From: Streptomyces ochraceiscleroticus
Lineage (GTDB): Bacteria; Actinomycetota; Actinomycetes; Streptomycetales; Streptomycetaceae
DNA: 64,000 nt
NCBI RefSeq assembly: GCF_000720485.1
Contig: NZ_JOAX01000015.1
Location: 1-64,000, forward strand
Reading direction: 5' to 3'
Shown here: positions 59,604-64,000 of the stretch, piece after piece
Position numbering within the stretch: the first letter of the stretch is position 1
Layout of the letters: each line of letters begins with the position of its first letter
The notes under the pieces: generated by a model
What the model was told of the DNA's origin: nothing
Databases searched by the model: none
Seen by the model: the letters and a program-made list of their open reading frames with translations, nothing else
Position numbers and translations under genes: made by a program

Positions 59604-59637
59604 GACGCGGGACGCGGGACGCGGGACGCGGGACGCG
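59603..59637. repeat. Five perfect 7-bp tandem repeats
   Basis: ggacgcg is repeated five times without mismatch, starting at the last base of the preceding stop codon. It lies in the 3' untranslated region of the four-cysteine protein gene. Confidence 0.9.
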
Positions 59638-59760
59638 GCAGCGGCACGGCCCAGCCGTTCGAGTGGCGGTACGTGTGTCGATTCAGCGACTTGGCTACTC
59701 ATCGACCAACGAGGCGGCGCGGAAACGCTGCCTCTCCTGTGGCAACCGATGGAGGTATCG

Positions 59761-60009
59761 ATGAAGCGCTCCGCTCTGCGCCTGGCCGCGGTCGCACTCC
59801 CCGTGACGGCACTCGTCCTGGCCGCCGGTGGTACGGCGTCCGCGCACGATGAAGACGACGACTTCCTGAAGAGCAGGATCGTCATCACGACGACGTATCA
59901 CGACTGCGCCGACGCCGGGCCGCACGGAGTGCACACCTGCGGCGCGTGGTCGTCCACGGCCTCCATCGAGACCGGTATGGGCCGTGACCTCGACCTCTAC
60001 AACGACTGA
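59761..60009 (+). CDS. Small secreted protein, predicted mature N-terminus His-Asp
   Basis: 82 aa from ATG 59761, with GGAGGT at 59751-59756 (the in-frame ATG 59749 overlaps this site). The signal peptide ends in GGTASA, so cleavage after Ala gives HDEDDDFLKSR. The mature part of about 50 residues has an acidic start, two Cys (YHDCAD, HTCGAW) and several His. No family recognised. A strong hairpin follows the stop. Confidence 0.72.
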   Translation: MKRSALRLAAVALPVTALVLAAGGTASAHDEDDDFLKSRIVITTTYHDCADAGPHGVHTCGAWSSTASIETGMGRDLDLYND

Positions 60010-60019
60010 CCGCAGGCGT

Positions 60020-60058
60020 ACCGGGCCCCGCCCTCCGAAGAGGAGAGCGGGGCCCGGT
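60020..60058. terminator. Bidirectional terminator
   Basis: ACCGGGCCCCGC (60020-60031) pairs perfectly with 60047-60058. It lies between the small secreted protein gene and the convergent vdcD. Confidence 0.8.
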
Positions 60059-60077
60059 CGCGTGTGCCGAAGGGGCG

Positions 60078-60305
60078 TCAGCCGGCGTGCAGCGGCGGCA
60101 CCGCCGGGACCTCGATGGCGTTGTCCATGTCCTCCTGGGTGAGGCGGAACTGCGCGGGGTACGCCTCGCGCCGGGTACGGCGGTCGGGCTCCGTGGTGCG
60201 CCAGGTGTACAGGCAGCGGGCGCACTGGAGCACGTCCCAGACGCCGGGAACGGGGGAGTGGGCGAGGGTGTCGAGCGCGTCGTGCGCGCAGCGGGGGCAG
60301 ATCAT
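60078..60305 (-). CDS. vdcD: Non-oxidative hydroxyarylic acid decarboxylase subunit D
   Basis: 75 aa from ATG 60305. This short protein begins MICPRCAHDALDTLAHSPVP and contains WDVLQCARCLYTWRTTEPDR. Its two CxxC pairs suggest a zinc ribbon, and it fits the VdcD/ShdD family found as third gene of hydroxyarylic acid decarboxylase operons. It follows vdcC by 32 bp. Its precise role in the complex is not established. Confidence 0.87.
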   Translation of the reverse strand: MICPRCAHDALDTLAHSPVPGVWDVLQCARCLYTWRTTEPDRRTRREAYPAQFRLTQEDMDNAIEVPAVPPLHAG

Positions 60306-60337
60306 GAGGACCTCGGGGGAGTCGTGCGGTGGCGGTT

Positions 60338-61762
60338 TCAGCGGGCGGCCAGGAGGGAGTTCAGGCGGTCGATCCACTCCTTGGTCTCCGGCAGGTCGCG
60401 GACCGGCGTACTGAAATTGCCGCGGTTGTCGGGGGAGACCGGCGTGGTCGCGTCGATGATCATCTTGCTGGTGATGCCGGCGGGGGAGGCGGACGGCGCC
60501 AGTTCCACGACCGAGAGGTTCGGGATGACCACCACGTCGTCCGCCGGATTGACCTTCGACGACATCGCCCACATCACCTGCGGCAGGTTGAACGGGTCGA
60601 CGTCCTCATCGACGAGGATCACCTGGGCGACGTACCCGAGCCCATGGCGCGTGGTCATCGCGCGCATGCCGACCGCCTTGGCGAAGCCGCCGTACCGCTT
60701 CGCCGTCGAGATGATCACGGCCAGGCCGTGCGTGTACATCGCGTTGACGGCCTGCACCTCGGGGAACTCCGCGCGGAGCTGCTTCAGCAGCGGCACACAG
60801 GTGTTGGGCCCGACGAGGTAGTCCACCTCGGTCCACGGCATGCCCAGGTAGAGGGACTCGAAGACCGGGTTCGTGCGGTACGAGATGCGGTCGATGCGGA
60901 CCACCGGCATCCGGCGGCCGCCCGAGTAATGGCCGGTGAACTCGCCGAACGGCCCCTCGATCTGCCGCTTGCGGCCCTCGATCACGCCCTCGATGACGAC
61001 CTCCGAGCCCCAGGGCACATCGAAGCCGGTGAGCGGCGCCGTGGCGATCGGCGCGGGCGCGCCGCGCAGCGCGCCGGCCATCTCGTACTCGGAACGGTCG
61101 TACCCCATCGGCATGCCGGCCACGATCGACATCACCGGCTCGTTGCCCAGCGTGATCGCGATGGGCAGGTCCTCGTCGCGGCTCTCCGCCGCCTTCAGGT
61201 GCAGCGCCACGTCGTGCACCGGGACCGGCTGGATGGCGAGCCGGTCGCGGCCGATGACTTCCAGGCGGTACGTGCCGACGTTCTGCTTGCCGAAGTGGTC
61301 CGGGTCGTCGGGGTCGCGGGAGACGACCGCGGCCTTGTCGAGGTAGAAGCCGCCGTCCCCGTCGTTGAGGCGGAAGAGCGGGAGGACCTCGAAGAGGTCG
61401 ACGTCCGCGCCCTCCTGCGTGTTCTCGCGCCAGGGCGCGTCCTCGCGGCGCTCGGGCGCGACGGGGAAGTCGTCCCAGCGCCGCGCGAACTCCTCGACCT
61501 GGTCCTTGACCGAGGTGGCCGCGGGCAGGCCGAGCGCGAGGGCGTGGTTGCGCCAGGAACCGTGCACGTTCAGCGCGATCCGGGCGTCGGTGAAGCCCTT
61601 GACCTTGTCGAAGTACAGGGCGGGGGCACCCTCGCCGATCCGGCCCGCCGCGTTGGCGGCCGCTGCCAGGTCCGGCTCGGGCAGCACCTCGTCGGTGATG
61701 CGCAGCAGCTGGCCCTCGCCCTCCAGGGTGGTCAGAAAGCTGCGGAGGTCGTCGTAGGCCAT
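60338..61762 (-). CDS. vdcC: UbiD-family non-oxidative decarboxylase subunit C
   Basis: 474 aa from ATG 61762, with AAGGAG upstream; start MAYDDLRSFLTTLEGEGQLL. UbiD-type enzymes use prenylated FMN made by the UbiX partner. Visible landmarks: QNVGTYRLEVIGRDRLAIQP, IAITLGNEPVMSIVAGMPM, and EGPFGEFTGHYSGGRRMPVV near 270-290, the region that carries the catalytic Glu-Arg-Glu set. It decarboxylates vanillate or 4-hydroxybenzoate-like acids to the phenol. The start overlaps vdcB by 31 bp; vdcD follows. Confidence 0.93.
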   Translation of the reverse strand: MAYDDLRSFLTTLEGEGQLLRITDEVLPEPDLAAAANAAGRIGEGAPALYFDKVKGFTDARIALNVHGSWRNHALALGLPAATSVKDQVEEFARRWDDFPVAPERREDAPWRENTQEGADVDLFEVLPLFRLNDGDGGFYLDKAAVVSRDPDDPDHFGKQNVGTYRLEVIGRDRLAIQPVPVHDVALHLKAAESRDEDLPIAITLGNEPVMSIVAGMPMGYDRSEYEMAGALRGAPAPIATAPLTGFDVPWGSEVVIEGVIEGRKRQIEGPFGEFTGHYSGGRRMPVVRIDRISYRTNPVFESLYLGMPWTEVDYLVGPNTCVPLLKQLRAEFPEVQAVNAMYTHGLAVIISTAKRYGGFAKAVGMRAMTTRHGLGYVAQVILVDEDVDPFNLPQVMWAMSSKVNPADDVVVIPNLSVVELAPSASPAGITSKMIIDATTPVSPDNRGNFSTPVRDLPETKEWIDRLNSLLAAR

Positions 61763-62352
61763 GTCTGCTCCTTGCTGTTGGTACGGGCCGCCCGCATGCC
61801 CTGCCACCGCTTGGCGGCGGGCGCCGGCAGGTCGAACTGGTCGACGATGCGGGCGGTGATGTGGTCGACGATGTCGTCGACCGTGGCGGGGTGGTTGTAG
61901 AAGGCGGGCATCGGCGGCACGATCTGCACGCCCATCCGCGCCAGCGCCAGCATGTTCTCCAGATGGATCTCGCTGAGCGGCGTCTCCCGCGGGACGACCA
62001 CCAGCTTGCGGCGCTCCTTCAGCACGACATCGGCGGCGCGGCCGACCAGGCCGTCGGCGTAACCGGCCCGGATCCCGGCGAGCGTCTTCATCGAGCAGGG
62101 CACGATGATCATGCCGTCCGTCCGGAACGACCCGGACGAGATGGCCGCGCCCTGGTCCTCGGGGCTGTGCACTACATCGGCCAGCCCGGCGACCTCGCGG
62201 GCGCTCCGGCCGGTCTCCAGCTCGATCGTGGACCGGGCCCAGCGGCTCAGGACGAGATGGGTCTCCACCTCGGGCAGCTCGGCCAGATGCTCCAGCACCC
62301 GGATCCCGAAGACAGCACCGGTCGCACCGGTCATTCCCACGATCAGCCGCAC
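61732..62352 (-). CDS. vdcB: UbiX-family flavin prenyltransferase subunit B
   Basis: 206 aa from ATG 62352. MRLIVGMTGATGAVFGIRVL holds the FMN phosphate loop, FRTDGMIIVPCSMKTLAGIR the conserved PCS motif near 80-97, and RRKLVVVPRETPLSEIHLEN plus VPPMPAFYNHPATVDDIV complete the family signature. It prenylates FMN for the UbiD partner VdcC. A Thr/Ser-rich C-terminal extension of about 15 residues reads through the vdcC start region, an unusual 31-bp overlap. First gene of the operon, divergent from an AraC gene. Confidence 0.93.
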   Translation of the reverse strand: MRLIVGMTGATGAVFGIRVLEHLAELPEVETHLVLSRWARSTIELETGRSAREVAGLADVVHSPEDQGAAISSGSFRTDGMIIVPCSMKTLAGIRAGYADGLVGRAADVVLKERRKLVVVPRETPLSEIHLENMLALARMGVQIVPPMPAFYNHPATVDDIVDHITARIVDQFDLPAPAAKRWQGMRAARTNSKEQTWPTTTSAAF

Positions 62353-62450
62353 GTCGCACCTCGCTCTCCGGCAGCTTTCCGGCTCTCGCTGCCTCTTGTG
62401 CGACCGTAGGAGGGGGTACGGGGACGACAGCGGTACGCTACGGACTCAGC

Positions 62451-63353
62451 ATGGGAAAAAACGGACAGCTCTCGATCACGGACGTCGCCTACCGGCCCTC
62501 TCTCGGGGCGCCCATTGGCATGGACGTCCTGGACTTCGCCGAGCTGCGGGCCCGCGGACACCGCCGCGGCATCGATCTCGGGACCCCGCAGCGCCCCGGC
62601 TTCCACCACCTCATCCACGTGCGCTCCGGCACCCTGCGGCACACCGTGGACTTCTCCGAGCACGTCCTGCCCGCCGGGAGCTGGCTGTGGATCCAGCCGG
62701 GCCAGGTGCACCAGTACGCCCCCGAGGACCTGGCGGCCGCGCGCGGCACCATCGTGATCTGGCTGCCCGGCTTCGCCGACGCCGAGGCCCCCTTCGAGCA
62801 GACTCCGCTGCTGCCGGACGGGCCGCACGCCCGCGCCACTCAGCTCGCCCTGCGCCACCTCATCCACGAGTACGCCGACCTGGCCTCCATCCCTCTCCAG
62901 GCACACATCGAGGCGCTGCGTCTGCTGCTGGCCGTGCTGCTGCTGCGGCTCGCCCACGCGCGCCCCGAGGCCCCCGCCGCGCACCGACCCGGTGGCGCCT
63001 TCGCGCATTACCACGCTGCTGTCGAGCGTGACTTCGCCGACACGCACCGCGTCGCCGACTACGCCACCGCGCTGGGCTACAACGTCCGTACCCTCACCCG
63101 CGCCACGCTGGCCGCCACCGGCCTGACCGCCAAGCAGTACCTCGACGCCCGCATCCTCCTGGAGGCCAAGCGTCTTCTGGTGCACACCGATGCCGCGGCG
63201 GCCGAGGTCTCCCGCCGGCTCGGCTTCCGCGAACCGGGCGACTTCTCCAAGTTCTTCCGCAAGCGCGACGGCCGCACGCCGCAGCAGTTCCGTGCAGTGG
63301 CCCGCGGCGCGACGCAACAGGATCCGCGGAGTGACAATCGGACGACTGGGTGA
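62451..63353 (+). CDS. AraC-family regulator, divergent from vdcBCD
   Basis: 300 aa from ATG 62451, 98 bp from the vdcB start. An N-terminal AraC-type sensing domain covers about 20-165 (GFHHLIHVRSGTLRHTVDFS). The C-terminal double HTH (about 190-285) contains RTLTRATLAATGLTAKQYLD and FREPGDFSKFFRKRDGRTPQ. Position makes it the likely activator of vdcBCD in response to a hydroxyaromatic acid; this is inference. Confidence 0.87.
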   Translation: MGKNGQLSITDVAYRPSLGAPIGMDVLDFAELRARGHRRGIDLGTPQRPGFHHLIHVRSGTLRHTVDFSEHVLPAGSWLWIQPGQVHQYAPEDLAAARGTIVIWLPGFADAEAPFEQTPLLPDGPHARATQLALRHLIHEYADLASIPLQAHIEALRLLLAVLLLRLAHARPEAPAAHRPGGAFAHYHAAVERDFADTHRVADYATALGYNVRTLTRATLAATGLTAKQYLDARILLEAKRLLVHTDAAAAEVSRRLGFREPGDFSKFFRKRDGRTPQQFRAVARGATQQDPRSDNRTTG

Positions 63354-63466
63354 CCAGGCGGAACGCGGTCGGCCATCAGGGTCAATTGCCCGAGCGCCAC
63401 GCTTCGGGAAGCGGTAGGGCGGAGAAGCATGGGGGCGATCAACCCACCTACCTGAAGAGGTATGAC

Positions 63467-63697
63467 ATGCGCAAGACCTTCGCTCGTACCGCGGCGTCTC
63501 TCGCCCTGGCCTCGGCCGCCCTGGTTCCGATGAGCGGCATCGCTTCCGCGCACGACCACAACCACGGCGGAGGCGGCGGGCTGAGCGGCTCGGCGAGCAG
63601 CATGACCAGCGTCGGCGGGCACGACGGCGTCGTGACCGTGGGTGACTCGCGGGCTGCCGCCTACTGGATGGGGCTCGTCGACGCGGGCCAGGTCTGA
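63467..63697 (+). CDS. Small secreted His/Gly-rich protein
   Basis: 76 aa from ATG 63467, with GAAGAGG upstream. The signal peptide (MRKTFARTAASLALASAALV) ends in GIASA, so the mature protein starts HDHNHGGGGG, a His/Gly metal-binding-like segment. It continues with SSMTSVGGHDGVVTVGDSR and ends in YWMGLVDAGQV. No family recognised. A strong hairpin follows. Confidence 0.7.
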   Translation: MRKTFARTAASLALASAALVPMSGIASAHDHNHGGGGGLSGSASSMTSVGGHDGVVTVGDSRAAAYWMGLVDAGQV

Positions 63698-63733
63698 CCG
63701 GCCCGGGCGACGGCTGAGCTGTCGTGCCGTCCG

Positions 63734-63771
63734 GTGGCGGTGTTGCCCCTACGCAGGGGCGACACCGCCAC
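63734..63771 (+). terminator. Intrinsic-type terminator
   Basis: GTGGCGGTGTTGCCCCT at 63734-63750 pairs with 63755-63771 (one G-T type mismatch) across a 4-nt loop. It lies 37 bp after the secreted-protein stop. Confidence 0.75.
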
Positions 63772-63797
63772 TGTGCTTACTGGCGCATGACGCATCG

Positions 63798-64000
63798 TCA
63801 GGAAGCGCGCGGGCCCGCCACCGGCTCCCGCTGCACGTCATGGGCGTGGATCCAGCCGAAGTCCGCCGCAAACGTGGCCAGCTTCCGGTCCCGCCGCTCG
63901 GCCGCCCGCCCGTCGGGGAGGTGCAGCAGGCCGGAGGTGACCCAGGAGCTGCGCTGCACCTGGCGGGTGCGCACCCGCCGGAGCCCTTCGTACCGCCGCA
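63798..64000 (-). CDS. C-terminal fragment of an unidentified protein
   Basis: The last 66 codons of a leftward gene whose start lies beyond the window; the stop is TGA at 63798-63800. The visible end is Arg-rich: RRYEGLRRVRTRQVQRSSWV, then LLHLPDGRAAERRDRKLATF and ADFGWIHAHDVQREP. Composition and frame quality indicate real coding sequence. I cannot name the family. Confidence 0.55.
   Translation of the reverse strand, partial: RRYEGLRRVRTRQVQRSSWVTSGLLHLPDGRAAERRDRKLATFAADFGWIHAHDVQREPVAGPRAS

Overview
The window looks like chromosomal DNA from a Streptomyces-type actinomycete. Base composition and third codon positions are very GC-rich, GTG and TTG starts are common, rightward and leftward genes alternate with tight ATGA/GTGA overlaps, and the gene families are typical of that genus (CbtAB, PucR, NCS1 permease, Lrp/AsnC, F420/deazaflavin oxidoreductases, vdcBCD, BpsA/IndC-type synthetase). 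No rRNA, tRNA, CRISPR array, transposase or integrase was found. All family assignments are by eye, without database searches.

Left part (1-8.6 kb) is gene-poor and eroded. It holds the N-terminus of a probable beta carbonic anhydrase, a BlaI-like regulator that has lost its DNA-contacting middle, a BlaR1/M56 metalloprotease with a TTA codon, and a YcnI (DUF1775) gene. The protease and ycnI converge and both have aberrant C-termini at their junction. Next come a His-rich membrane protein, an HEPN-like protein, a DUF418-type membrane protein and a cobalamin-riboswitch-controlled cobalt transporter (cbtB-cbtA). A divergent histidine-phosphatase-fold protein lacking catalytic histidines and a broken AfsR/LuxR-type ATPase regulator follow.

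Centre-left (8.8-14.2 kb) is the most interesting block. An IdeR/DmdR-type iron box is followed by a 57-codon small ORF, an EamA exporter, a complete indigoidine-synthetase-like NRPS (A with inserted oxidase, T, TE) and a small tautomerase. All lie on one strand with overlaps or short gaps, so this reads as an iron-responsive blue-pigment operon with its own exporter.

14.2-34.2 kb is ordinary metabolism: DedA, gamma carbonic anhydrase, a PucR/NCS1 permease/deacetylase purine-type block, a DMT transporter with a divergent XRE-cupin regulator, and YbaK. It continues with pobA, a TetR-P450 operon behind a large dyad operator, YigZ, a VOC protein and an Orn/Lys/Arg decarboxylase.

34.2-47.3 kb carries an Lrp regulator divergent from a fused indolepyruvate ferredoxin oxidoreductase and an acyl-CoA dehydrogenase, then a GlcD-like oxidase, a Ser/Thr kinase and sbcD-sbcC. 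47.3-58.9 kb holds an Lrp regulator, two CatB/Vat-like acetyltransferases, two SDRs, a GNAT with a grafted pre-ATP-grasp region, a DUF885 peptidase-like protein, an amino-acid permease, a LysR regulator, a secreted alginate-lyase-like protein, DUF3140 and a Ddn-like oxidoreductase.

The right end (59-64 kb) has three small secreted proteins and the vdcB-vdcC-vdcD hydroxyarylic-acid decarboxylase operon divergent from an AraC regulator. Together with pobA this gives two alternative fates for 4-hydroxybenzoate-type acids.
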